Shown piece by piece: positions 7,844 to 16,058 of a DNA stretch of 22,255 nucleotides; the first letter of the stretch is position 1; the number at the start of each line of letters is the position of its first letter. Below the pieces are notes generated by a model. That model was not told where the DNA came from. It was given only the letters and a program-made list of their open reading frames with translations, and did no database searches. Source of the stretch: Alistipes sp. (GTDB lineage: Bacteria; Bacteroidota; Bacteroidia; Bacteroidales; Rikenellaceae); NCBI GenBank assembly GCA_017380955.1, contig JAFOCZ010000050.1, positions 1 to 22,255 on the forward strand, written 5' to 3'. Both the position numbers and the translations under genes were made by a program.

Positions 7844-9151
7844 ATGAAAAGGTTACTTAATATAATAGCAGTTGCTGCCGTGGCGCTACTCCTCGGCAGT
7901 TGTAGCGCGATGTTCAACTCATCGGCATATGTCACTAACGACCTCTACCGTAGCGACAACCGTATTCAGGTTGCCAACGAACTAAAGGCAAAGGCCGAGG
8001 CCGAGAAGGCAGAAGCGGAGGCTCGTCGCGCTATATGGGAGGCACGTGTTGCAGAGGCTAATGCCGCAAATGCCGAGGCGCAGTATTATGGCACGACAAA
8101 TGGCACTACGACCTACAACTCCGTAGTTGCCGACACCTACGAGAGCGCCTATGCACGACGTCTCTATGGCTTCTCATCGCCTACATATCAGTTGCCATCG
8201 AGTTACTACAACCTCTCTACAAACGCCACTATGCGCTATGCTACGGCATACGACCCATCGCTCTACAACATAATGGTGTCGGGCGACCAGGTGTGGGTAG
8301 AGCCTAAGTACATAACCTCGATGTTTGGCTCGTGGGGTGCTACGAATGTCACATATGGCATCTACGCATCACCCTGGATGTATGGCTGGAGCACATATGT
8401 AGATCCGTTCTACTACACCTGGTGGGGATATCCTCGCTACTCGTGGTATGACTGGAACTGGAACATATGCTACAACCCATACCACTGGGGATATGGTTAC
8501 TACCCATACTATCCGGGATACTACCCAGGACACTATCCTTACCACCCCGGATATCATCACCATCACTACCCTCCACGTCCGCCACAGCCTCCACACCCAG
8601 GTCACAAGCCTGACTATAAGCCTGGAGGCCACGGACATAGCAATATGAATGGTGACCGCCGTAACACAGCACCGCGCTACACATCGCCAACCACGAATAA
8701 GAACTATGGCGGTGGCATACGCAGCAACAACAATGGCTCGTCGGTAAGCCGTCCTACAGGTGGCGCTACATCTACGGGTATCAACTCATCGCATACCTAC
8801 CGTCCGCAGTCGGGTACTACCACCACAAACCGTGGTCAGTATAACGGCAATAGCGGCACACGCAACAACAATACTGCCGGTAGCAGCAACAGCAACTATC
8901 AGCGTAGCAACAACTACCGCCAGTCGTCATCGTCGTCATCGTCGAGCAGTTCTTATCGACAGTCATCGTCGTCGAGCAGCAGTTCGTACCGACAGTCATC
9001 GGGTAGCAGCAGCAACAGACAGAGCACGATGTCATCGAGTGGTGGCTATCGTGGCTCATCAAGCAGCACATCATCGAGCCGCTCATCGGGAGGTTACTCA
9101 TCAGGCAGCAGTAGCAGCCGTTCGGGAGGCACTACATCTTCACGAAGATAG
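7844..9151 (+). CDS. Low-complexity lipoprotein: Ala/Glu helix, Tyr/Trp/His/Pro-rich core, Ser-rich tail
   Basis: The function is unknown. The signal peptide ends in a lipobox (LLGSC), so Cys20 should be lipidated; the next residues (SAMFN) lack the acidic signal that sends Bacteroidota lipoproteins to the cell surface, hinting at periplasmic retention. Residues about 43-80 are an Ala/Glu/Lys helix, likely coiled coil. Residues about 170-265 are dominated by Tyr, Trp, Pro, Gly and His, including HHHH and repeated YYPGYYPGHYP units. From about 265 the chain is Asn/Gly/Ser/Thr-rich, and residues 355-435 are mostly Ser and Arg with repeated YRQSS units. The rest is probably disordered. It has its own promoter and is followed 62 bases later by an outer-membrane barrel gene; a structural envelope or metal-binding role is only a guess. 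ATA codons are frequent. Confidence 0.85.
   Translation: MKRLLNIIAVAAVALLLGSCSAMFNSSAYVTNDLYRSDNRIQVANELKAKAEAEKAEAEARRAIWEARVAEANAANAEAQYYGTTNGTTTYNSVVADTYESAYARRLYGFSSPTYQLPSSYYNLSTNATMRYATAYDPSLYNIMVSGDQVWVEPKYITSMFGSWGATNVTYGIYASPWMYGWSTYVDPFYYTWWGYPRYSWYDWNWNICYNPYHWGYGYYPYYPGYYPGHYPYHPGYHHHHYPPRPPQPPHPGHKPDYKPGGHGHSNMNGDRRNTAPRYTSPTTNKNYGGGIRSNNNGSSVSRPTGGATSTGINSSHTYRPQSGTTTTNRGQYNGNSGTRNNNTAGSSNSNYQRSNNYRQSSSSSSSSSSYRQSSSSSSSSYRQSSGSSSNRQSTMSSSGGYRGSSSSTSSSRSSGGYSSGSSSSRSGGTTSSRR
8917..9012 (+). repeat. Imperfect TCA/TCG/AGC triplet repeats encoding YRQSSSS units
   Basis: Three consecutive units read Tyr-Arg-Gln followed by a serine run, encoded mainly by TCA, TCG and AGC triplets. 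The runs differ in length (about ten, eight and three serines or serine/glycine), as expected of a tract that changes by in-frame slippage or recombination. Mixed codons limit pure slippage. Confidence 0.75.
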
Positions 9152-9160
9152 CAAATTTCG

Positions 9161-9190
9161 GGGAGTGTGACACGTTTGTGGCATACTCCC
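9161..9190 (+). other. Hairpin between the lipoprotein and barrel genes
   Basis: The arms 9161-9173 and 9178-9190 pair over 13 positions with one A-G mismatch and one G-U pair around a GTTT loop. No T-run follows, so it may be an mRNA processing or stability element in a shared transcript rather than an intrinsic terminator. Confidence 0.55.
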
Positions 9191-9213
9191 TACATATTAA
9201 TATATAGGATGAT

Positions 9214-10914
9214 ATGAGAAAGATTTACGCAATAGTCGCAATGCTCGCGCTGAGCATTATGACAATAAGCAGCAGTCGTGCGCAGAGCGTGGACTTCGGT
9301 GGTACAACATTCAACAACGACATTGTGGGATGGAATGACCTTTATGGTATGTCGTTCACCTCGCACAACTATGGCACAGCACGCTCTATGGCTATGGGTA
9401 ATGCCTTCACAGCCCTCGGCGCAGATATGATATCGGCATCGCTAAACCCTGCGGGTATAGGTATGTATGTGGAGAGCGACGTGAGCATCTCGCCAATGAT
9501 GCAGTTCACGAAGAGCCCTACGGCCAATGCCAAGAGTTTCTACCTCGAAGGTACTCCTAAGCACAAGCAGAAATACTCCGACCACTGCGCGCCATTTGGC
9601 TTGGCAAGTGCCGGAGGTGTGGCTACGGCATACAAGGGCACAGGAGCGATTACAAATGTCAACATCGGCTTTGTATATAACCGCATCGCAGACTTCAACC
9701 AGACAACCGCATTTGCATCGTTGGGTAACCCAGGCACAGAGTCGCTGGCAAACATCTTCTGCACATTGGCAAATGTCGATGGTCTCAAGACCAACAACGA
9801 CGGCACTATGCCCTTTGGCAACGACCCATTCTACTGGGGCACGACACTCGCATATAAGAATGGTCTTATAAACAAAGATGACGAGGGATGGTTTATAGAC
9901 CGTATAGACGCAGATTTGGCAGAGATAGACCAATACTCCGCTGTGGAGACCCGTGGCTCGTTAGGTGAGTATGCCCTGACCATAGGTCTTAACTTCAGAG
10001 ATGTAGTATATGTTGGTGCTTCGCTCGGTATTCAGAGCCTCAACTACAAGCAGACGGTGTTCTACGGCGAGGATTACATCTATGCCCCTGGCAATGAGCC
10101 TTCGGGAGAAGTTATGCCCTACCAACTCACATATATGAACTATGAGCAGCGAACACGCATCACAGGCACAGGCTTCAACTTCAAGATTGGTGTTACGGCG
10201 CGCCCTGTGGATTGGTTGCGCATAGGCGTTGCCTACCACACCCCAACATACTATAGCCTCTCGTTGCGCTATGGCGGTGATATGTGGTCGGGAACATACA
10301 GCGCTGGCAACAACCCCGAGGACTACGACATCAACCGCAATGGATATATGTACGACAACGTGGGCACTCCTATATGGGAGGATGCAGGTCCAAACTCGTG
10401 GAACTTCCGCTCGCCATCACGCCTTATGGTGGGTGCTGCCGTAACGCTGGCTAAACGTATTATAGTATCAGCAGACTACGAGCGCAGTTGGTATCAGTCG
10501 ATACGTCTGCAGCAGTCGCCAATCTTGGGGCTTAGTTACACGGATAGTATGAAGACCTACTTCAAGGGCAGCAACACCCTGCGTGTAGGTGCTGAGATGT
10601 ATATGCTCCCATTTCTCCCTGTGCGTGTGGGATATATATGGAATGGCTCTACACTCCGCAAGGGTTACGAGAATATGGTGGCATCACACCCACTACCCAC
10701 CAAGCAGCAGTATATAACCGCGGGATTCGGCATTAAGTTCACACGCTCGGTATATATGGACTTTGCATACCAGTATGGCATAACCAACTACACCGACTAC
10801 CAGACATTCTATGCCATAGATAGCGAGGATGAGACCCTCAACATCCAGAGCGACTTGTTCTCAACCAAGACTCGCCGACATATAGCGGTTATCACCTTTG
10901 GTGTACGTTTTTAA
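9214..10914 (+). CDS. Outer-membrane beta-barrel protein, OmpP1/FadL-like
   Basis: This 566-residue protein should be an outer-membrane barrel, possibly a channel for hydrophobic compounds as in the FadL/TodX family; the substrate is unknown. It begins with a signal peptide (cleavage near residue 23, SRA|Q). Near the N-terminus it carries GTARSMAMGNAFTALGADM followed by SLNPAGIGMY, the hallmark of Bacteroidota OmpP1-like proteins. The rest alternates polar and hydrophobic/aromatic residues as in barrel strands, and the chain ends in Phe (ITFGVRF), the usual signal for barrel insertion. The start at 9214 gives a complete signal peptide. It follows the Y/S-rich lipoprotein and ends before a bidirectional terminator, so the two probably form one unit. 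Identification of the family is fairly firm, of the substrate not at all. Confidence 0.87.
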   Translation: MRKIYAIVAMLALSIMTISSSRAQSVDFGGTTFNNDIVGWNDLYGMSFTSHNYGTARSMAMGNAFTALGADMISASLNPAGIGMYVESDVSISPMMQFTKSPTANAKSFYLEGTPKHKQKYSDHCAPFGLASAGGVATAYKGTGAITNVNIGFVYNRIADFNQTTAFASLGNPGTESLANIFCTLANVDGLKTNNDGTMPFGNDPFYWGTTLAYKNGLINKDDEGWFIDRIDADLAEIDQYSAVETRGSLGEYALTIGLNFRDVVYVGASLGIQSLNYKQTVFYGEDYIYAPGNEPSGEVMPYQLTYMNYEQRTRITGTGFNFKIGVTARPVDWLRIGVAYHTPTYYSLSLRYGGDMWSGTYSAGNNPEDYDINRNGYMYDNVGTPIWEDAGPNSWNFRSPSRLMVGAAVTLAKRIIVSADYERSWYQSIRLQQSPILGLSYTDSMKTYFKGSNTLRVGAEMYMLPFLPVRVGYIWNGSTLRKGYENMVASHPLPTKQQYITAGFGIKFTRSVYMDFAYQYGITNYTDYQTFYAIDSEDETLNIQSDLFSTKTRRHIAVITFGVRF

Positions 10915-10934
10915 TCCACACAACATAAAACAGA

Positions 10935-10967
10935 AAAGCCTGTCTAACGCAATGTTAGACAGGCTTT
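10935..10967. terminator. Bidirectional terminator between convergent genes
   Basis: A perfect 14-base inverted repeat (10935-10948 with 10954-10967) closes a 5-base loop. It begins with AAA and ends with TTT, with more A's before it and T's after it (CTTTATCTTTT), so it can end transcription of the barrel gene (+) and the acyl-CoA dehydrogenase operon (-). Confidence 0.92.
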
Positions 10968-10986
10968 ATCTTTTGCAGTATACCTA

Positions 10987-12699
10987 CTACGCCTTGAACA
11001 ACTCTACATCTGAGATGTCCGAAGCCTCGATGTATGACACCGCCTCCTGAATCTTACGTGCAGCGTACTTCACGAAGATCTTTGTAGGGTTGAGGTAGTC
11101 AGCCTCCTGCTCGGTAGCCTGGCGAAGCATAATGTGTGAGATAAGGATGTAACCAGCAATCTCCACCAAACGGCGTGCGTGGAAATCCTTATAACCCTGA
11201 GCCTCCTTGTCCAAAGCCTCAACACGCTCCACAACAGCCTCGTAGCGCTTGCGCAACTCTACCAACTGTGCGCCAAGTGGTGCTGTAGCCTCGCTACGCT
11301 CACCCTCCTCGTAACGCAACATCTGCTCGAGGTATGTGCCCTTGGTAACGTGGTTGATAGCCGCAACAACCTGCAACTGTGTAGTACCCTCATAGATGTT
11401 CAAGATACGTGCGTCGCGGAACAGACGCTCACAGGCATAATCCTTCATATATCCCGAGCCACCGTGAATCTGCAATGAGTCATAAGCAACCTCATTAGCC
11501 CACTCCGATGCGAACATCTTAGCGATAGGTGTGAAGCCATCAGCCAAGCGGTTGTAGAACTTCATCTCCTGACGCTCCTCAGACTCCAAAGAACGCTCGT
11601 GAGAGATGTGATTCAACTGCTTGTAGATATCTACGAAACGTGCTGTCTCATAGAGCAATGCGCGAGATGCAAGGGTCTTAGCCTCCATATTCTTGAGCAT
11701 CTCCGCAACAGCAGCAAACTGTATGATAGGCTTGCCAAACTGCTCACGCTCCTCGGCATACTTCAAAGCCTCGCGGTAGGCAGCCTCCGACAATCCTGTA
11801 GACTGCGCTGCGATACCCAAACGTGCTGCGTTCATCAACGACATAACATACTTGATAAGACCCATCTTACGGTCGCCAACCAACACCGCTGGGGCGTTGT
11901 TGAAGACCAACTCACAGGTTGGTGAGCCCTTGATACCAAGTTTGTTCTCGATACGGCGAACGATAACACCACCATCGCGCTTGTCGTAGATAAGCATAGA
12001 CAAACCACGAGCATCCTTAGTGCCATCCTCGGTACGCGCCAAAACCAACGAGATGTCGCCATCGCCATTGGTGATGAAACGCTTACAGCCATTCAAGCGC
12101 CATACGCCAGCCTCCTCGTCCCACGATGCCTTTAACATCACAGCACCGAGGTCAGAGCCTGCATCAGGCTCGGTAAGATCCATAGCGCAGGTCTCACCAG
12201 CCGATACACGAGGTAAGTAACGCTGCTTGATCTCCTCTGTGGCGAACTCGTTGATAGTCTCGGCGCAATCCTGCAAGCCCCAGATATTCTCGAAGCCTGT
12301 ATCGGCACGTGCCACCATCTCGTTAGCCATAGCGAAGCAGGTAACAGGCATATTCAAACCATCGAAACGGCGTGGGAGGGTCATACCGCCCAAGCCAGCC
12401 TCGTTCAAAGCCTCGAGGTTGCGAACAGTACCCGATGCATACTCCACGTGGTCGTTGACAACGCGTGGGCCCTCGTGGTCTACGCCCTCGGCGTTAGGTG
12501 CGATAACCTCGCCACATACGTCACCCACAATCTCCAAAACACGGCGATATGAGTCGAGAGCATCCTCAGCATCCTGTGGTGCATAGTCGTAGACGTTGGC
12601 ATCTGCGAAGTTACGCTCCTTAAGTTCGATAATCCTCTTCATCAACGGATGAGAGAGGTGATACTGTAAATCCTTATTATCTAAATAAAAGTTTGCCAT
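10987..12699 (-). CDS. Acyl-CoA dehydrogenase (long form, with C-terminal extension)
   Basis: This flavoenzyme introduces or reduces the alpha-beta double bond of an acyl-CoA and exchanges electrons with the EtfAB pair encoded just upstream. Visible features are the FAD/substrate motif AMDLTEPDAGSD (172-183), the RLNGCKRFITN strand (201-211), the REQFGKPI segment (318-325), the IHGGSGYMKDY stretch (411-421) and the likely catalytic base Glu437 in NIYEGTTQ. At 570 residues it is about 190 longer than butyryl-CoA dehydrogenases. The extra length is a linker rich in charged residues (about 360-385), an N-terminal arm of about 50 residues and a helical C-terminal domain after 450, as in other long bacterial members. 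The substrate chain length cannot be read. It is the last gene of etfB-etfA-acd, eight bases after etfA. Confidence 0.93.
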   Translation of the reverse strand: MANFYLDNKDLQYHLSHPLMKRIIELKERNFADANVYDYAPQDAEDALDSYRRVLEIVGDVCGEVIAPNAEGVDHEGPRVVNDHVEYASGTVRNLEALNEAGLGGMTLPRRFDGLNMPVTCFAMANEMVARADTGFENIWGLQDCAETINEFATEEIKQRYLPRVSAGETCAMDLTEPDAGSDLGAVMLKASWDEEAGVWRLNGCKRFITNGDGDISLVLARTEDGTKDARGLSMLIYDKRDGGVIVRRIENKLGIKGSPTCELVFNNAPAVLVGDRKMGLIKYVMSLMNAARLGIAAQSTGLSEAAYREALKYAEEREQFGKPIIQFAAVAEMLKNMEAKTLASRALLYETARFVDIYKQLNHISHERSLESEERQEMKFYNRLADGFTPIAKMFASEWANEVAYDSLQIHGGSGYMKDYACERLFRDARILNIYEGTTQLQVVAAINHVTKGTYLEQMLRYEEGERSEATAPLGAQLVELRKRYEAVVERVEALDKEAQGYKDFHARRLVEIAGYILISHIMLRQATEQEADYLNPTKIFVKYAARKIQEAVSYIEASDISDVELFKA

Positions 12700-12707
12700 A
12701 TCTACGT

Positions 12708-13727
12708 TTACTTTGAGTTCTGTTTGTAATACTTAATCATCTTAGGGATAACCTCCTCGACACTACCTGTGATGGCGTAGTCAGCAATCTTGTTGATAGG
12801 TGCGTTAGGGTCGGTGTTGATAGAAACGATCATCGCCGAGCCATCCATACCTGCGGTGTGCTGAATCTGTCCAGAGATACCACAAGCGATGTACAACTTA
12901 GGACGTACCGTAACACCTGTCTGACCAATCTGGCGCTCGTGCTCCGTGAAGCCAGCGTCAACAGCAGCACGCGATGCACCAACCTCGCCACCAAGAACAT
13001 CTGCCAACTCGTGTACCAACTGGAAGCCCTCCTTAGAGCCTACACCATAACCACCTGCTACGATGATAGATGCACCCTTGATATTTATCTTGCGCTCCTC
13101 GATATGACGCTCTACGATGCGGACAGCCAAGTCGGTATCCTTAACCATATTACGCCACTTAATCTCGCGAACCTCGCCCGCTGCAGGTGTTGCCAACGCC
13201 TCCTTACGCATAACACCCTCACGCACGGTAGCCATCTGAGGACGGCAGTCAGGGTTTACGATAGTTGCGATGATGTTACCACCAAACGCTGGACGGATCT
13301 GATAAAGAAGAGCTTCATACTCTTTGCCAGTCTTGGCATCCTTATGCTCGCCGATAACCAACTCGGTGCAGTCGGCAGTAAGACCGCTGTGGAGAGCCGA
13401 AGATACACGTGGCGCGAAGTCACGACCTACGGGCGTAGCACCAAACAGCGCAATCTGTGGCTTCTCCTGCTGGATAAGACCCACCATAACTGCGGTGTGA
13501 GGGAGTGTGCGGAATGGTGCAAACATCTCATCCTCAGCAACCCATACTGTGTCGGCGCCATACTTTGCCAACTCTGGGGCAAGAGCCTTAACGTTGTTGC
13601 CAATGACAACAGCCTCGAGTTTCACGCCAAGGGTGTTGGCGAGTTCACGGCCCTTAGTAAGAAGTTCCAACGATACGTCGGCAATCTCCTTATCCTCAAT
13701 TTCGATATATACAAATACGTTATTCAT
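12708..13727 (-). CDS. etfA: Electron transfer flavoprotein, alpha subunit
   Basis: EtfA pairs with EtfB and carries the FAD that shuttles electrons to or from the acyl-CoA dehydrogenase. The 339-residue protein has an N-terminal nucleotide-binding-like domain (about 1-190) and the canonical C-terminal FAD domain. The FAD domain shows GGYGVGSKEG (225-234), GASRAAVDAGF (250-260), QIGQTG (266-271), ACGISGQIQH (281-290) and NTDPNAPI (304-311). The latter motifs contact the ADP and flavin parts in known structures. The gene begins 12 bases after the end of etfB and ends eight bases before the dehydrogenase, clearly one operon. No iron-sulfur cluster domain is fused to it, unlike some clostridial EtfA proteins. 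Confidence 0.96.
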   Translation of the reverse strand: MNNVFVYIEIEDKEIADVSLELLTKGRELANTLGVKLEAVVIGNNVKALAPELAKYGADTVWVAEDEMFAPFRTLPHTAVMVGLIQQEKPQIALFGATPVGRDFAPRVSSALHSGLTADCTELVIGEHKDAKTGKEYEALLYQIRPAFGGNIIATIVNPDCRPQMATVREGVMRKEALATPAAGEVREIKWRNMVKDTDLAVRIVERHIEERKINIKGASIIVAGGYGVGSKEGFQLVHELADVLGGEVGASRAAVDAGFTEHERQIGQTGVTVRPKLYIACGISGQIQHTAGMDGSAMIVSINTDPNAPINKIADYAITGSVEEVIPKMIKYYKQNSK

Positions 13728-13739
13728 ACTCTCAAAGAA

Positions 13740-14615
13740 TTAACCGAGCGTGTGGCTCGCAATAAGTTCCTGCATAAGTGCCTCGATATCCTTATCCTCA
13801 GCGGTGAGGCTCTTAGCCTCCTTAGCCTGGAACACTACATTCTCAATCTTCTTAACCTTTGTAGGTGAGCCACTCATACCAAGTTGCTCTGGGTCTGGGT
13901 TTACATCCTGAGCCGAGAACTCTACAATGTGGAGGTATGGACGCTCCTCGATGAAGGCCTTTGTCTTATCCTCCGCCGCAGCCATCTCCGAAGTTGCAAG
14001 AGCATACTTGAACTTCATAACACGCTTAGCATTGCGAGGGCGGCACTCCTTAGCCGATGAGTTTACAGTGATAACCGCTGGCAGTGGCGCTACGACAGTC
14101 TCCGAGCCACGCTCCAAACGACGCTTGATAGTAACCTCACCATCCTTGATATCGATAAGTTCCTCGGCATATGTCACCTGTGGAAGATTCAACTTCTCGG
14201 CAACCTGAGGACCTACCTGTGCGGTATCGCCGTCGATAGCCTGGCGACCTGCCACGATGATATCGGGGTTAATCTTGCGAAGTGCGCACGACAGTGCGTA
14301 AGAAGTTGCCAATGTATCAGAGCCTGCAAACTCCTTACCCGAAAGCAGATAACCACCATCAGCACCGCGGAACATAGCCTCGCGGATGACATCAGCAGCA
14401 CGCTGTGGGCCCATTGTGAGAACATAAACTGTGGCATTGCCTATGCGATCCTTCATCTGGAGAGCCATCTCCAAAGCATTCAAGTCCTCGGGGTTGAAGA
14501 TTGCAGCGAGAGCGGCACGGTTTACCGTACCCTCCGGAGTCATAGCATCCTTACCGACATTACGTGTGTCGGGTACCTGTTTTGCCATAACTACGATTTT
14601 CGTTACTTTTTCCAT
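13740..14615 (-). CDS. etfB: Electron transfer flavoprotein, beta subunit (possibly bifurcating type)
   Basis: EtfB is the partner of EtfA. The 291-residue chain has KQVPDT (12-17), EGTVNR (28-33), NPEDLNALEMAL (41-52), GADGGYLLSGKEFAGSD (84-100) and VAGRQAIDGDTAQVGP (121-136). The last stretches resemble the EtfB proteins of NADH-dependent bifurcating complexes, in which this subunit binds a second FAD, more than those of respiratory ETFs, which usually bind AMP. The length is also above the roughly 250-260 residues of mitochondrial-type EtfB. Whether the complex truly bifurcates is inference. It is the first gene of the operon, with a recognisable promoter about 80 bases upstream. Confidence 0.94.
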   Translation of the reverse strand: MEKVTKIVVMAKQVPDTRNVGKDAMTPEGTVNRAALAAIFNPEDLNALEMALQMKDRIGNATVYVLTMGPQRAADVIREAMFRGADGGYLLSGKEFAGSDTLATSYALSCALRKINPDIIVAGRQAIDGDTAQVGPQVAEKLNLPQVTYAEELIDIKDGEVTIKRRLERGSETVVAPLPAVITVNSSAKECRPRNAKRVMKFKYALATSEMAAAEDKTKAFIEERPYLHIVEFSAQDVNPDPEQLGMSGSPTKVKKIENVVFQAKEAKSLTAEDKDIEALMQELIASHTLG

Positions 14616-14663
14616 AATGGTTTAATTATGTATATCTATTTCTCGTTCTTCTCTTTTTATCAC

Positions 14664-14677
14664 TGTCGAAGGCGACA
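14664..14677 (-). other. Small hairpin in the etfB leader
   Basis: TGTCG and CGACA form a perfect 5-base-pair stem around a four-base loop within the predicted leader of the etfB mRNA, about 50 bases before the ATG. It is short and could be chance. Confidence 0.3.
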
Positions 14678-14697
14678 TATCCTCCAATATTTCGGGA

Positions 14698-14725
14698 CAA
14701 AGATACTTAATTTTGTCAAAATGAC
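14698..14725 (-). promoter_or_regulatory. Promoter of the etfB-etfA-acd operon (minus strand)
   Basis: On the minus strand the -7 box TATCTTTG is perfect (14698-14705). At the expected distance upstream there is only a partial -33 match (GTTAG), so the strength is unclear. The start would fall near 14691, giving a leader of roughly 75 bases. Confidence 0.55.
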
Positions 14726-14815
14726 TAACATTTTATCTTTGTAATTTTCACTTTTTTCACTAATACACTGATATCCAAAGCATTACACAAGTGCGAAATT
14801 TTACTATTTTTCGAC

Positions 14816-15976
14816 TCAATATTCGCTAATATCGACACCTATGCGTTTGTAGCAGTTCATAATGTTATACGCCACAACCTCGGGGCGGAAGCGTGAAACA
14901 TAGTTTCTGCCCTCCGAAATCATATAGTTGCGCAACTCCTCATTGCCCAGCACCTCCTTTATAGCCCTCTCCCACGCATCGCGGTCGTTGCTATCTACAT
15001 ATATAGAGTTAGGGCCTCCAGCCTCCTCCATACTCGACCCCTTTGCCGCGATGACAGGAACACCCAACGTCAGCGCCTCGATGATCGTTGGTGGGAACCC
15101 CTCGTACAACGATGGCATAAGGTAGAGCGACGCCCCGGCATATACCGCAGGCATATCGTCATCGGCAACGCCATAGAGCATATGTACACGCTCCTGGAGA
15201 TCTAACGACTTTATACGATGTTTTATTCTCTGGGTATATGTCGTGGCGCGACCTACGATGACAAGTTCCACATCGCGATCCAACTTTGGCATAATCTCGA
15301 TAAGGTCACCGAGGTTTTTGCGCGGCATATGCGTACCCACGAAGAGCATATAGCGCTTCGGGAGGTGGTAACGCTCCTCAACCTCGCGCTGACGCTCAGG
15401 GCTGACAGGATGTATAAAACGTGGATGACAACCACGATAGATGACATCTATCTTATCGCGGTCTATGTGTAGATACTTGATAAGGTCGTTCTTGATATTC
15501 TCGCTGACGGCAACGATGCGGTCGCTACGGCGTAGTGACGAGAGCATAACCACTCTGCGGAACATACTGTGCAGAGGTCCAAAGAGTCCCTTTAGTCGCA
15601 GGAACTCGAGGCTGTGTACTGTTACGATGCTGCGTATGCCACGACGCTCAAGACCAAAGGGCACAAACTCCGTGAGACTATGAAACAACTCCACATCGCC
15701 ACGCTTGAGGTCACGACCAATGAAATAGAGTCTCCACAACCACCATAACTTACGCCACAGAGCACCATCGGGCTCCATAGACTCTACGTTGTGGCGCTGC
15801 GCCAAACTCTCATACTCGGGTGTGGTGTCGTCGTCGGGAACATACATACGAAAGTAACTGCGACGTGGGCACGCCTTTGCCATAGCCTCTATAATGAAGA
15901 GGGCATAACTGCAAAGCGTGGCATCGCCAGTGGTAGCGTGCTTGGCATCGAAGCCTATGGTATTAGTACGTCTCAT
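14816..15976 (-). CDS. GT4-type glycosyltransferase (GT-B fold)
   Basis: This cytoplasmic or membrane-associated enzyme transfers a sugar, often mannose or a related hexose, from an activated donor during polysaccharide or lipopolysaccharide assembly. The 386-residue protein shows the GT4 pattern: a Rossmann N-terminal half (TVHSLEFLRLKG; RIVAVSENIKNDLIKYL), the linker VIYRGCHPRF (about 177-187), the donor-domain start FVGTHMPRKNLGDLI (about 211-225) and the E-x7-E region EGFPPTIIEALTLGVPV (about 290-306). The start at 15976 (MRRTNTIGFDAKHATTG) is chosen over an in-frame ATG at 16102, because the promoter lies between them and the extra 42 residues are encoded by promoter sequence. Acceptor and donor are unknown. 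It has no clear polysaccharide neighbours here. ATA codons are common, suggesting low expression. Confidence 0.9.
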   Translation of the reverse strand: MRRTNTIGFDAKHATTGDATLCSYALFIIEAMAKACPRRSYFRMYVPDDDTTPEYESLAQRHNVESMEPDGALWRKLWWLWRLYFIGRDLKRGDVELFHSLTEFVPFGLERRGIRSIVTVHSLEFLRLKGLFGPLHSMFRRVVMLSSLRRSDRIVAVSENIKNDLIKYLHIDRDKIDVIYRGCHPRFIHPVSPERQREVEERYHLPKRYMLFVGTHMPRKNLGDLIEIMPKLDRDVELVIVGRATTYTQRIKHRIKSLDLQERVHMLYGVADDDMPAVYAGASLYLMPSLYEGFPPTIIEALTLGVPVIAAKGSSMEEAGGPNSIYVDSNDRDAWERAIKEVLGNEELRNYMISEGRNYVSRFRPEVVAYNIMNCYKRIGVDISEY

Positions 15977-15992
15977 TTCTAAGTTATAATAT

Positions 15993-16017
15993 GTGTGCGC
16001 AACGCGCATACGCACAC
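15993..16017 (-). other. Hairpin in the glycosyltransferase leader
   Basis: GTGTGCG (15993-15999) and CGCACAC (16011-16017) are perfect 7-base inverted arms around an 11-base loop, lying between the predicted transcription start (about 16022) and the start codon at 15976. Such a GC-rich stem just upstream of the initiation region could reduce translation; this is inference. Confidence 0.5.
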
Positions 16018-16028
16018 GCAACATTCGA

Positions 16029-16058
16029 CAAATATACGAATTTTCGCCAAGAAACAAA
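16029..16058 (-). promoter_or_regulatory. Promoter of the glycosyltransferase gene (minus strand)
   Basis: On the minus strand TTTG (16055-16058) and TATATTTG (16029-16036) are spaced by 18 bases, a good Bacteroidota promoter. The expected start near 16022 lies about 46 bases before the ATG at 15976 and excludes the longer reading frame. Confidence 0.75.

Noticed and set aside
8760..9170. Plus-strand frame of 136 codons rich in His, Arg and Ala
   Set aside because: It is the shifted frame of the serine-codon repeats in the lipoprotein gene.
12858..13868. Long plus-strand open frame of 336 codons opposite etfA
   Set aside because: It is the antisense shadow of etfA and etfB, whose motifs are unmistakable; the frame shows no family features.
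14712..14741. Plus-strand promoter-like TTTG-18-TATCTTTG antisense to the glycosyltransferase
   Set aside because: The boxes match well, but no gene, hairpin or terminator follows on the plus strand; in such AT-rich DNA it may be chance. An antisense RNA remains possible.
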